A DNA stretch of 64,000 nucleotides, from NCBI RefSeq assembly GCF_000875975.1, contig NZ_BAWW01000005.1, positions 1-64,000 on the forward strand. The letters are read 5' to 3'. The notes under the pieces were generated by a model that was not told where the DNA came from, did no database searches, and saw only the letters and a list, made by a program, of their open reading frames with translations. Position 1 is the first letter of the stretch, and each line of letters opens with the position of its first letter. The DNA is from Parachlamydia acanthamoebae. Its GTDB lineage: Bacteria; Chlamydiota; Chlamydiia; Chlamydiales; Parachlamydiaceae. Both the position numbers and the translations under genes were made by a program. Positions 8,743-17,911 of the stretch are shown here, in pieces.

Positions 8743-9810
8743 ATGCATGTAACCTCTCTTAAAAATCTTTGCTTCAATCATTTAATTACATCACAAACCA
8801 AATCGGACCAAGCCATTATTCCCTATAAAAAAATTTCCGGCTCCTTACTCAATGATTTTTTTCATTACGTCGTAACCCAAAAAATTGAAACACAAAAAAT
8901 AAATAAAATAGATAGGCTACTAAATTGCGACAAAAATTTATATGAAAATTTAATGTGTATAACATTAAGTGATCAAAGTATTGGTTTTGAGAAATTCCCT
9001 TCCAATATTGTGAAAGGTCTGTTCAATTATGTCATTAGATTGGATTTTACCTGTAAGGTAAAGGTGAAATTGCCAGAAAATAAAATCTTAAAAATCAAAA
9101 TTTTTCCTTCCGAAACAGTTGAAATTCTAAAAAAAATAATAGGTATTAAAATTGACGTTTCTCCGCATCACTTTAAATTACTTTACAAAGGATATTGTCT
9201 TAAAAACTTGAATAAAGATTTATTTTCATACAATTTTGAAAAAGGGAAAAAAGTTTCGGTTAAATTAAAATATCGAAATATTCGAAGGTACGAAGATGTT
9301 AAAAATAAACTTAGTTTAATAAACAGAGCACAATTCGAACTAATCAGTTCGTTTTTTGCAGAAAAAATATTGTTCATTCAATCCTGTTTCTCTCAAAACG
9401 TGAGAAAAAATGGCATTATGCAGAGTGAAATCATTCATCATCTTATGCATTCAAAAAAACAAAAAATTCCTTCACGCATGGAATTTTTATGTTTCATTCA
9501 GGAGTACATCGAGCAGATGCTACGAGAATCTTTTTTTGCTCAGATAGAATGTTTTATGGAAAATGGTTTAAGCTTACCTATATTTTATGCTTCAGGAAAA
9601 ATAACGCATTTTATCGAACAAATTGAAAATGATTTTCGAATCAAGCTCAATTTGGACTACTTCAAAATCAACCATGGCTTTCATCTAAAGGTGAATAAGA
9701 AGAACTGTAATGGAAATAACCTATGTTTTTCATTAAGAGAAGAAATTGGAATAATGGGTACGGCAAATCTAAAGATCAATCAATTTAAAGATATTAACTT
9801 ATGGTTCTAA
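8743..9810 (+). CDS. Protein with internal ubiquitin-like domain
   Basis: 355 residues. Residues about 103-178 align with ubiquitin along their whole length: CKVKVKLPENKILKIKI for the first hairpin, PSETVEILKKIIGIK for the helix (ubiquitin PSDTIENVKAKIQDK), SPHHFKLLYKGYCL (ubiquitin PDQQRLIFAGKQL), and SYNFEKGKKVSVKLKYR for the last strand. There is no Gly-Gly end, because the chain continues for another 180 residues of unknown, helix-rich sequence with many Lys, Phe and Ile. No signal peptide or membrane segment. The rest matches nothing I know. A role in interfering with host ubiquitin signalling is inference, consistent with the F-box proteins at 40-43 kb. The gene is monocistronic and AT-rich. 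Confidence 0.85.
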   Translation: MHVTSLKNLCFNHLITSQTKSDQAIIPYKKISGSLLNDFFHYVVTQKIETQKINKIDRLLNCDKNLYENLMCITLSDQSIGFEKFPSNIVKGLFNYVIRLDFTCKVKVKLPENKILKIKIFPSETVEILKKIIGIKIDVSPHHFKLLYKGYCLKNLNKDLFSYNFEKGKKVSVKLKYRNIRRYEDVKNKLSLINRAQFELISSFFAEKILFIQSCFSQNVRKNGIMQSEIIHHLMHSKKQKIPSRMEFLCFIQEYIEQMLRESFFAQIECFMENGLSLPIFYASGKITHFIEQIENDFRIKLNLDYFKINHGFHLKVNKKNCNGNNLCFSLREEIGIMGTANLKINQFKDINLWF

Positions 9811-9821
9811 CCAACGAAAGC

Positions 9822-10168
9822 TTAAAGTTTACTTTCTAAATAGCGCTTAAGATACAACGCATTATTGTGCTCTGTGTCTTTAGAGCTATAAAGAAGAGTA
9901 ATTGTTTTGGCATGTAAATCTTTGATTTTCTGAATAGCTTTTGGATTGCCATTCAATTCTTGGGCGTATTTGTTTTGGAATTCATCCCACTTTGAAGGAT
10001 CATGAGAAAACCATTTTCGAAGGTTGCTGCTGGGAGCTATTTCTTTTAACCAAAGGTCATAGACAAGATTGTCTTTTTGATGCCTCTTGGCCAAAGACGT
10101 TCCACTAAAATGCGCAATCCATCATCTTTAGAAACAGGATCGTAGACTCTTTTGAGTTTGATTTCCAT
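9822..10168 (-). pseudogene. DUF488 (YeaO-like) protein, frameshifted in a homopolymer
   Basis: The ATG at 10168 starts [20 protein letters not shown], followed by [12 protein letters not shown], the classic DUF488 amino terminus. At a run of five T on the plus strand (10074-10078) the frame is lost, and the next frame continues [20 protein letters not shown] and [12 protein letters not shown], also typical. One extra base in the run would restore a normal protein of about 115 residues. Either a sequencing error or a recent mutation explains this. Family function is not established. Annotated as a whole gene it would be a small cytosolic protein. Confidence 0.8.
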
Positions 10169-10180
10169 ATGCATCACTTT

Positions 10181-10211
10181 TGTATGCTGCAACTAGAGAT
10201 TGCAGCATACA
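10181..10211 (-). terminator. 12-bp perfect hairpin after the helical-repeat gene
   Basis: TGTATGCTGCAA at 10181-10192 pairs perfectly with TTGCAGCATACA at 10200-10211 around a 7-base loop. It begins ten bases past the stop of the minus-strand gene at 10221 and precedes the DUF488 start. No run of U follows on the minus strand, so intrinsic termination is uncertain. Confidence 0.5.
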
Positions 10212-10220
10212 TATAAAGTT

Positions 10221-10865
10221 TTATTTGGTCGCTTCAACTTTTTTCAGAACCTTTGAACGCATATCTTCATCGGGAATTAATTTGGCTATTTCTTTTGCTT
10301 GTTCTTTTTCACCATAGGCATAAAACAAGCTAATAGCTAACTCCCTTAGAATGAAAGATCTACTTTTGTGGTCATAGATTGTCTTTAGATTTTCAAGCAT
10401 TTGCTTGCGTAGTTCATCAATTTTGCTTTTCTCTTTATTAGAAAGGTAATACTCCATGATATGAATAAAGGCAAAATTTCTTGAGATCGGGGAAGGAAGT
10501 TGCTTTGCTAGTTTCAGAGCTTGCTCTGGATCCTTGCTAGCAAGAGCGATTCTTATCCATACAAAAGGTTCCATTTCGGGAGTTGGTGTTAGCAACTTGG
10601 CAAATTTTTTAGCTTGATCGATCTCTTTTGCAGGTAGAAGATAGCCTTCAATTGTATCCGAAATTAAGATATTTCTTTCTTTTTCATCAGTTATTAGCTG
10701 GATTGCTTCAATTGCGGAGCCCCAGTCTTTTTCTGCAGCCAACTGTTTTGCTATTTCATGAATGCGACTGCTTTCCTGATTCTTGCCTTTTTTTGACTTA
10801 AGTTCTTTTAGTTCATCTTTTAAGCGTTGACTTGAAGCGCCTTTTTGTTCGACTTTTGTGCTCAT
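10221..10865 (-). CDS. Alpha-helical repeat protein, TPR-like
   Basis: 214 residues, starting with a charged coil (LKDELKELKSKKGKN) and followed by about four helix-pair repeats of 33-36 residues with a Leu/Ala pattern: IAKQLAAEKDWGSAIEAI, then PEQALKLAKQLPSPISR, and KEQAKEIAKLIPDEDMRSKV. The repeats resemble those of the F-box protein at 40257-42005 (for example FDQVRKLLKKISNP). A good RBS (AAAGGA) precedes the ATG. No signal peptide. Probably a protein-binding scaffold; a specific role cannot be given. Confidence 0.75.
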   Translation of the reverse strand: MSTKVEQKGASSQRLKDELKELKSKKGKNQESSRIHEIAKQLAAEKDWGSAIEAIQLITDEKERNILISDTIEGYLLPAKEIDQAKKFAKLLTPTPEMEPFVWIRIALASKDPEQALKLAKQLPSPISRNFAFIHIMEYYLSNKEKSKIDELRKQMLENLKTIYDHKSRSFILRELAISLFYAYGEKEQAKEIAKLIPDEDMRSKVLKKVEATK

Positions 10866-11082
10866 ACTAAATCCTTTTGATAGTGATTGATAAACTCAGA
10901 TCTGAGTTAGTCTTATTAGATCAGAGCGACGAGAGGAGTTAAGTCTTTTTATGCTTTAGACCTAATTCAAGACTAAACATAGTTAAATTCAACCTAAAAC
11001 AAGAACTTAATAGCGTCAATAAAATTTTAAATAAAAAACATTAATGCCTTTACCTTTGATAAGTTGCGTAGTAATTTGAAGG

Positions 11083-11301
11083 ATGATCTTATTCCATTTT
11101 TATGAAAGCCACGCCTTGCCAGAAAAATGTGAGGAGTTATTACAAGTTTTTTGCTTGGCTCTATCCTATTGGTCGGAAACTTTATCCATCGGGCTTTTGT
11201 ACTTGCAGGAAGTGGGACAAGCTATGATTAATGCAGTTAGCAAGGGCTATCCTAAAACTCTAGAAGTGAAGGATGTTGTTAAGTTGGCAAAGCTTAATTA
11301 A
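11083..11301 (+). CDS. Small hypothetical ORF, doubtful
   Basis: 72 residues from an ATG whose only purine-rich stretch (GAAGG) is immediately adjacent, too close for a normal RBS. The end (KTLEVKDVVKLAKLN) looks protein-like, so this may be the tail of a decayed gene. I do not recognise it. It lies between the divergent helical-repeat gene and the methyltransferase-like gene. Confidence 0.3.
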   Translation: MILFHFYESHALPEKCEELLQVFCLALSYWSETLSIGLLYLQEVGQAMINAVSKGYPKTLEVKDVVKLAKLN

Positions 11302-11414
11302 TGTATGCACGAAGGTCACTTTTTTATCATTTTTTTATAATAAATTTATTATTTACAGTAACTTTTAATTTGTTGTAAAATGTTTAATTAAAATTATGCA
11401 GGTGAAGTCGTATT

Positions 11415-12449
11415 ATGAAAATATTAGCGTTAATTGACAAAAGGGAAAGCGTTAATTCGAAATTGCATCTACAAATCCAGCAAGGTCGATTTTATCATGC
11501 ATACCGCATTAATCTTGTAAAAAGTGATACGAAATTAGCCGTTGTTTCAATAAATATTTTTGAAAGATCTCTTGCTATTCTGCTAAAAGCCGTCTGCATT
11601 GATTACAAAAAATTTGTTGTTAACAGAGCGATCAAAAAGATGGGAGACTATCAAGAAACTTTCAAAGATCAAAACGTAAATCCTGGCTTAAATTTTCAAG
11701 CGGATCATCAACCACCAACTCTTCAACCATTGCAACCTAAATTGCAGCGCCAGACTAGCAATTCCCGTCCAGTTTCTCATATTCAACCAGAAACGATTAT
11801 AAGCAGACCAATATATTCTTCTTTTTCTATCTACCGACAAGAGCGAGAGGAACAAGGGGAACCTGTTGACCTTTTAATTGGTAGAGGAACTCTGATTAAT
11901 GCCTGCACTCCTAAATTAAATGGCCGACGTTATGTGCTAGAGGCTGGTATGAACAAGTCCTACCATCCCTTTACTGTTGATGCCGATTCTGATGTTCTTC
12001 CTGATTTCAAAGCTTCGATAACTAATCTAGAACAGATGGCTTATTTTCCTGATGAAAGTGTAGATGATATCTATTTAGAGCGGATTTACCCGGCTTCCAC
12101 TTTAAGAAATGCCGGGATTTTCTTTAATGCAGCACGAATCCTAAAAAAGGCTGGCACGCTTGTGGTCGATTTTAATGATGGCTACCATACTGATATGGAA
12201 CGAAAAAAACAAATAGAGGCTATGCGTTCTGTTTTTGATGAGTTTCGCATTCCTTTTACAATTAATGTGGCTATGCGTAATAGCGATTCAAGAAGCGATC
12301 TGGATTTTCCGAAATTTGTGTGCATTAAATACGATGATTTTGATCCGACATACTTGTTGGAAAAAAGCCGACTATTTAGACTTCGACTATTTGAGGCAAC
12401 ATTGAGGTTAGAGCAACTTTTTCGAGATAACAGAGTTGACTTTCATTGA
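11415..12449 (+). CDS. Methyltransferase-like protein of unknown function
   Basis: 344 residues. The first 80 are an alpha/beta segment without a known match, then a Gln/Pro-rich linker to about residue 125. The C-terminal 190 residues look like a class I SAM-dependent methyltransferase of the Methyltransf_11 type: YVLEAGMNKSYHPFTVDAD as strand 1 to 2, ASITNLEQMAYFPDESVDDI as the motif with PDESxD, and AARILKKAGTLVVDF as strand 5. The usual GxGxG loop is replaced by EAGMNK, so SAM binding may be altered or lost. RBS AGGTGAAG lies well placed upstream. No partner genes. Confidence 0.7.
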   Translation: MKILALIDKRESVNSKLHLQIQQGRFYHAYRINLVKSDTKLAVVSINIFERSLAILLKAVCIDYKKFVVNRAIKKMGDYQETFKDQNVNPGLNFQADHQPPTLQPLQPKLQRQTSNSRPVSHIQPETIISRPIYSSFSIYRQEREEQGEPVDLLIGRGTLINACTPKLNGRRYVLEAGMNKSYHPFTVDADSDVLPDFKASITNLEQMAYFPDESVDDIYLERIYPASTLRNAGIFFNAARILKKAGTLVVDFNDGYHTDMERKKQIEAMRSVFDEFRIPFTINVAMRNSDSRSDLDFPKFVCIKYDDFDPTYLLEKSRLFRLRLFEATLRLEQLFRDNRVDFH

Positions 12450-12659
12450 TAGATTTAATGTAAATAGTTGTAACAGAACAGTTAATAGGTCTCATCTCGC
12501 CCGGATGTGTCAAGTTCAAACATAATGTAATCGGAATCGGAAGAGGGGGGCTTTAAACTTAGTTTATTTGTGTTTTCCATATAACGTCTGATAATGCATG
12601 TTATGTTGTGTTAAGGGACTTTTTAAAGCCTTTTATCTGATCACAGATCATTTAATTTA

Positions 12660-14768
12660 TTAAACTTCAGCAAAATGTGAAGGATAAAAAAGAGCTTCAC
12701 TCACCCCGAAAATCTCTGAAACTTGTCGAATAGTTTCACGACTCATAGTTTTTATCCCGTTTTCGAGATTACTTAAAGTTCCATCACTCATCGGATAGCC
12801 AGGATTTTTTTTCTTATAAAGAGACTGAAAAATTTTTTGTGTCATCCCATGTGATGTCCGAAGCTCCATCATGAGTTGGCCTTGAAATTTTTCTGTTTCT
12901 TTCTGAAGTTTGACAATTTCTCTTTTAGCTACATTTAACGCATCATCTATTAGTTTTGCATGATGGCGGTTAATTTTCTGATCTATGGAAAGCGTTTTTT
13001 TATATTTATTCGCAATTGTCGCATCGATTTGGCTATTAATTTGATCTTCTGTATTTCCACTTAATTTGGCTATCAAATTTTTATCAATTTGCGATTGAGC
13101 TTGTTCAAATAAACGCTTTAAAAAGAGTATCTTATAGCTCTTCCTAGAAGGTAACTGAGCGCTAATTTTTTTTTGGAGATCCTCATACTTGCTTGTAGGA
13201 TTAATTGCGGCTTGATGTATCTGATTTGAAAGTTGATTTATAGCGCTGGCTATGCCTTCCAATGAACTGTGGGCCCTTTGATTCACTTTCAATTCACGAA
13301 CTTTACGGTTTGTTTGGAAACTTGAAATATTTAATAACTTGCAAAAAAAAGTGCGCATTGAATTATTGAGTTGCTCAAAAATCATATAGTAGAAGAAAGA
13401 TTTAAGATTGTTTAATTTTAAATTTTTTTTAATGCTATTAAAGGTGTTTTCTAGCACAACCTTAATCACACTTTGAACTTCTTGATCTATTCGAATGATT
13501 TTATAGCGGAGCTTATAAATTGCAGGCCTTAAGCAGGCCATTTTTTGGCTAGAAAGCTCAATCCTTTGATTTTCAAGAAGCTCTCGCCCTTGTAAGCGAT
13601 AAATAAGTGGAAAAACAGTTTGAATGAGACCATCAATTTTTTTGAGATTTTCAGTTAGAATGGATTGAGTCACTGCTATTCGCTTGAAGTGCGTAACTTT
13701 ATCATTCAATTCGCTTTGTTTTATGCCAGTTGCTTCCTCTACAACAATTAAATCTTTCCCTGTAAAACGATTTAAAACAGCATTGTAATATAAATCATAA
13801 AAATGGTTTGGGATGCGAGATTCATTGTAACTTTTATGGCGCTCATGACGAATAATGACAGGAATTTCCTCAATCTTTTTTTTAATGAGCAGAGCGGTTT
13901 GATTTCTATCTACCGCATGATTGTCCTTTATTTGAACAATCATTTGCGAAGCTTCTTCAAATAAAGGATCCTTCATATTCAAATTTAACCAAAGATCGAT
14001 ATTTTCAGGCTGATTGACAAAAGGAATTAAAGAGGCAGCTTTCTTTCGGTAAAAATGCAAAACATCTATAATTTCGAGTATTCTTTCTCGTTTTGCAACA
14101 TCAATTTCTCCTTTAGCTGATTGAATTTCACGAGTTAGGGCTTTGTCTATTTCTTCAATCAAATGATTGACAAAATGCGTTACAACTTCTTCAGGGGTAA
14201 TTTTCCCTACAGAAGTCAAATTCAACAAAGCAATTGCCTTTTGTCTTAGCAAACTATCCTTTGTTTTTTCCTCAATAGATCGATCTGCGTCGTTGATTGC
14301 TTTAATAACATCTAAAGTTGCATTACTTTCGTCATAATATCCAGAACGGTAAAGATAAACGATTTCGGTGTCTCCTTGCTTTGCAAATAGACAAGGAAGA
14401 GTAGCTGAGTGAGCAGCTTGAAATTTGACTCCATGCAAGGATTTCGCAGTATATCCTTGATGGATCGTATGGCCTTCACGAAAAACATTTTTTGTTAAAA
14501 AACAAACAATCGCCTGAAAAAAAATACTCATGACTTTTTTTTCAATATGTTGTTCCAAGATGAAGATCGATCTTTCTACCCGAAATTGTCGATCGGCTAG
14601 CTGCCTTTTTTGATGAGGGGTATTAAAATCTGAAAATGTGAAATTTCTAAGAGAAGAAGTGGTATTTTCTTTCTCATCATCTAGAATAACGCGATCTTTT
14701 TTTAAAGCATCTTTTGCTAAAAAATAAGGATCAACACCTATTTGTGGATGTGAAATATTCAGACCCAT
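12660..14768 (-). CDS. Large helical protein with C-terminal XRE-like helix-turn-helix
   Basis: 702 residues, mostly predicted helix and coiled coil. The last 65 residues form an XRE/Cro-like helix-turn-helix: MTQKIFQSLYKKK, DGTLSNLENGIKTMSRETI (the recognition region, as in 'S.iE.G...P' of the family) and VSEIFGVSEALFY. A putative hydrophobic stretch (VMSIFFQAIVCFLTKNVF) lies near residue 85. A DNA-binding domain at the very end of a long coil is unusual. RBS GGGGAGAT is strong. A truncated copy of its 3' end lies at 2577-2807. Whether it is a regulator or an exported protein is open. Confidence 0.75.
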   Translation of the reverse strand: MGLNISHPQIGVDPYFLAKDALKKDRVILDDEKENTTSSLRNFTFSDFNTPHQKRQLADRQFRVERSIFILEQHIEKKVMSIFFQAIVCFLTKNVFREGHTIHQGYTAKSLHGVKFQAAHSATLPCLFAKQGDTEIVYLYRSGYYDESNATLDVIKAINDADRSIEEKTKDSLLRQKAIALLNLTSVGKITPEEVVTHFVNHLIEEIDKALTREIQSAKGEIDVAKRERILEIIDVLHFYRKKAASLIPFVNQPENIDLWLNLNMKDPLFEEASQMIVQIKDNHAVDRNQTALLIKKKIEEIPVIIRHERHKSYNESRIPNHFYDLYYNAVLNRFTGKDLIVVEEATGIKQSELNDKVTHFKRIAVTQSILTENLKKIDGLIQTVFPLIYRLQGRELLENQRIELSSQKMACLRPAIYKLRYKIIRIDQEVQSVIKVVLENTFNSIKKNLKLNNLKSFFYYMIFEQLNNSMRTFFCKLLNISSFQTNRKVRELKVNQRAHSSLEGIASAINQLSNQIHQAAINPTSKYEDLQKKISAQLPSRKSYKILFLKRLFEQAQSQIDKNLIAKLSGNTEDQINSQIDATIANKYKKTLSIDQKINRHHAKLIDDALNVAKREIVKLQKETEKFQGQLMMELRTSHGMTQKIFQSLYKKKNPGYPMSDGTLSNLENGIKTMSRETIRQVSEIFGVSEALFYPSHFAEV

Positions 14769-15007
14769 TTTATCTCCCCGGATTTTTTTAGCCTAAAAAT
14801 AACTTTTTTTTTATTTAACTAAAATAGAAATCCATTTAGACAAATGAGAAGTTTTTAGAGTAAATTAGCATTCTGATTTTCGAAACTGAAAATATTAAAA
14901 AAATTAGATGTAATGATAGAAGCGAAGAGATTCTTTCTCATTCTTTCCGGATTTCATCGCTTTATAACTCTTCCAATATCTATAGGCCTTTTTTAAAGAG
15001 TTCAAGT

Positions 15008-15517
15008 ATGCGTATATTTTGCAGTTTTCTTCTCTCTACAATCAGCATATTTATTCCTTTATCTGCCCTTAGGATTCCTATTGAAATAGAGGTCGCGCTT
15101 ACAAGTGAACAGCGTGCATGGGGACTCATGCAACGTGATTACTTGCCTGAAAACCGAGGAATGATTTTTTATTTTCCAAAAAGTCTTTGGATGTTTAATA
15201 CATTGATCGATCTTTCAGCTGCTTTTTTAGATGATCAAGGAATCATTCTTGAAATAGTAGAGCTAAAGTCTTATCCCGAAATGATGGATCCCAACAGACC
15301 TGTAAAAAGATTAAGTGATATGAAGAAATATCCTCCTAATGACAAGATCTATGCCTTTTTCTTACAAAAAAGTAAGAGCTTTCCCCCTGGGACGCTATAT
15401 GTGATAGAAATGAACAAAGGTTGGTTTGCAAAGCATGGAGTTAAACCTGGTGATAGAATCGTTTGGAATTTAAATTCTTCACACGCCTATGTAGAGTTGT
15501 TTAAAAAAGGAAAATGA
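15008..15517 (+). CDS. DUF192 family exported protein
   Basis: 169 residues. A signal peptide (IFCSFLLSTISIFIPLSA) is followed by the family pattern: EVALTSEQRAWGLMQRDYLP, NRGMIFYFPKSLWMFNTLID, FLDDQGIILEIVEL and, near the end, YVIEMNKGWFAKHGVKPGDR. DUF192 proteins are small extracytoplasmic proteins of unknown biochemical role. Compared with typical members the FWMxNT motif reads LWMFNT. Single gene, divergent from the large HTH gene. Confidence 0.9.
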   Translation: MRIFCSFLLSTISIFIPLSALRIPIEIEVALTSEQRAWGLMQRDYLPENRGMIFYFPKSLWMFNTLIDLSAAFLDDQGIILEIVELKSYPEMMDPNRPVKRLSDMKKYPPNDKIYAFFLQKSKSFPPGTLYVIEMNKGWFAKHGVKPGDRIVWNLNSSHAYVELFKKGK

Positions 15518-15725
15518 GATTGCTTAAAGTAATTCAACTATTGGGATTCTAACCTTGCTAGATAAGTAATTCTTTGTTAAAATTTTCCTTTTTAACAAAT
15601 AAAATGGATGATCATTTTTTCAAAAAATCTTACACTAGAAAATATTCAATTAGATTTCGAAGGAAAAAATAGATTATCTATATGTCGAAATTAAAAATAT
15701 TTACCTCTTAGCAAAAGCAAAAGAA

Positions 15726-16649
15726 ATGGCCAATTCTCTCACTTTGAAAGCATTAGATTTTTTACTTCTCTCCAAAGAAAAAGGGTCGTTTTCCGAATGG
15801 TTTTTTAATCAAGATAACCTAAATGAGCACATTCAGAGTTTTTCATCTCTAGAGTTACCCTCTTTGGATGAAATAAAGGGTTATATCGACTTTTTTGAGA
15901 CTAGTGACTTTCAAATAGATTTGACAAAAGATGAAATCAGCGAAATCGTTTGGAGCCATTACTTTTTTGCATCTCTTCATTGTAATACACACCATATTCA
16001 GATTTTTAATTTTTCTCAAACAGCGCTGCTTTTGATTCACTGTTGTTATAAAAATAATTATTTCAAGCAATACAAGCCTGAAGCTCTTTTAAAAGTTGTG
16101 CAAACTCTGCTTTCTGATCTCAGTATTAGAGAAATTGAAAGAAAATATTGTTCAACTCTCCAAGATATGATTCTGGCTAAACTTGTTTTTCACATTGATG
16201 CGCTGAATAATACTCAAGCAAGAATGGAATATAAAATTTTGCGCAAATTGCAAAATTTAGCAAAAGCTTCAAGTCTGTCTCCTAAAAAAGAGGCCAGCTT
16301 TTTGCGTCATGTAGCCAACTTAAATGCGCTCTTTCAAGATGAAGCCATACGGAAGCATTCTGAAAGATTAAACAGTCTTGGTAGTTGGGAAAATTATAAA
16401 AGTTTAACTGGCGAGGAGAAAGCCGTTGTTCGTTTACGTGAACTTTCAGAAATATTATCGCTCAAATGGGATCGTGGAAAAGATTTTGATGACCTAGTCT
16501 CTACTGATGGTGAAGATTTTTCTTTTGCTCACGGAGAAGCTGTCAGGATAGAAAACACTTACACATTATTAAAAGCTAAAGAAATGGGGTTGTCGCTTTC
16601 AATTGGAGATAATGTCAAAGGCCAAAAAAACAGTATGGCCTTTATTTAA
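15726..16649 (+). CDS. Hypothetical helical protein, possibly frameshifted at its end
   Basis: 307 residues with no recognised domain, a Leu-rich helical first two thirds and no signal peptide. A run of seven A at 16624-16630 lies just before the stop. Dropping one A would continue the protein in a frame encoding FKLQGYPWQTIFANFQYVIS and a stop at 16725, a sequence that looks conserved rather than random. So the true product may be about 25 residues longer, or the gene may be damaged. The RBS is weak, and the start is the first ATG after 15700. Confidence 0.65.
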   Translation: MANSLTLKALDFLLLSKEKGSFSEWFFNQDNLNEHIQSFSSLELPSLDEIKGYIDFFETSDFQIDLTKDEISEIVWSHYFFASLHCNTHHIQIFNFSQTALLLIHCCYKNNYFKQYKPEALLKVVQTLLSDLSIREIERKYCSTLQDMILAKLVFHIDALNNTQARMEYKILRKLQNLAKASSLSPKKEASFLRHVANLNALFQDEAIRKHSERLNSLGSWENYKSLTGEEKAVVRLRELSEILSLKWDRGKDFDDLVSTDGEDFSFAHGEAVRIENTYTLLKAKEMGLSLSIGDNVKGQKNSMAFI

Positions 16650-16808
16650 GCTTCAAGGATATCCTTGGCAAACGATATTTGCCAACTTCCAATACGTCAT
16701 TTCTGAAGTGGAAAATAAAGGATAATTGCAAGATCACAACTATTTTGGATTTTATCTTATTCCTTAATGTTATATAATATTCTTCAAAAAATAGGAAAAG
16801 GATAATTG

Positions 16809-17720
16809 ATGAATGCTCTAGCTATTTCATTTGCCGCAGCTGCATTTGCGGCATTATCAAATTTATTTTTCCGAAAAAACACTTTGCATTCTCCTTATGC
16901 AAGTTCTAGTGGATTTTTAGTTTTATTTTATTTCATTTCTTTTGTTACTTCGATTGTTATCAATCCTTCAGTTTTACTTAGCGATATAAATTTTATTGTT
17001 GTCTTTATTGGTGGCTGCGTAGGAATGTTAAATATCGCATTAATGCATGTAACATCACGCGCATTAAAACATGGGCCTGCCGGTTTAACGTTTGCATTCC
17101 AAAATACTAGCGCTGTTTTTCCAGGGCTTTTACTTTTTTTGATGTTTGATCCCGTCTATGGATTTTCTTGTACTCCTCTGCAGCTTATCGGAATGTTTTT
17201 TGTGATCTGTGGTCTTTTCCTCGGAGCAAAAAAAGAATCCTCAGATTCCTCTAAAACTTCTCCTAAATGGTTTGTTTATGCAATTGGCTGCTTTGCTATC
17301 CAAATGTGTGCTCTAACTTTAATTCAAGGACGCTGTGTGCTATTCGATTGTGATAAGATCGGAGGATTTCTTTCAGCTTTTGCTGTTAATGAAAATGATG
17401 ACAAATGGTTTATGCCTGCACAATTTGGAGTGGCCTTTTTATTGCAATCTGTGTTTTTTTTAACGGAAAAAAGAAGATTGAGTAAACCAGAATTAACATA
17501 TGGCTTTTTAAGCGGAATCGCTAATTTTTCTTCTACATGCCTTCTTCTTTTGGCAACAAAATTTGCACTTCCGTTTGAAAAAAGCATGCTTTTTCCATGT
17601 TTTTCTGTGGGCACGCTTCTTTTATGCAATACCTGGGCAAAAAAACTCTATAAAGAGGACTTTAATTTGGCTTCGAATGCCATGTGCAGCTTGGGCGTTT
17701 TTATAGGTGTTCTCGCTTAA
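16809..17720 (+). CDS. DMT-superfamily-like permease
   Basis: 303 residues with about ten hydrophobic segments and the drug/metabolite transporter layout: an N-terminal half ending in GMFFVICGLFLGAKK and a similar C-terminal half ending in NAMCSLGVFIGVLA. An internal HGPAGLTFAFQNTSAVFPGL stretch resembles the first EamA repeat. The start is ATG 16809 with AAAGGA upstream; TTG 16806 is possible. A TATAAT at 16773 lies 31 bases before the start and may be a -10 element. Substrate unknown; related permeases in intracellular bacteria carry amino acids, SAM or nucleotides. Confidence 0.8.
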   Translation: MNALAISFAAAAFAALSNLFFRKNTLHSPYASSSGFLVLFYFISFVTSIVINPSVLLSDINFIVVFIGGCVGMLNIALMHVTSRALKHGPAGLTFAFQNTSAVFPGLLLFLMFDPVYGFSCTPLQLIGMFFVICGLFLGAKKESSDSSKTSPKWFVYAIGCFAIQMCALTLIQGRCVLFDCDKIGGFLSAFAVNENDDKWFMPAQFGVAFLLQSVFFLTEKRRLSKPELTYGFLSGIANFSSTCLLLLATKFALPFEKSMLFPCFSVGTLLLCNTWAKKLYKEDFNLASNAMCSLGVFIGVLA

Positions 17721-17911
17721 TCGGGATATCGCCTCCTTTTCAACATTACCCCCTCAGAATTTTCATTTTTTCTATCTGTTTCCTATAAAATAAATCCAAC
17801 AATTATTTTTTAATATTTTATAAAAAAATACATTGCCAAATGTGATGGTGTGTTAAAATATACATAGTGACATCAATAAAAATAATTAATTATTTTCATT
17901 AGGTGACATAA

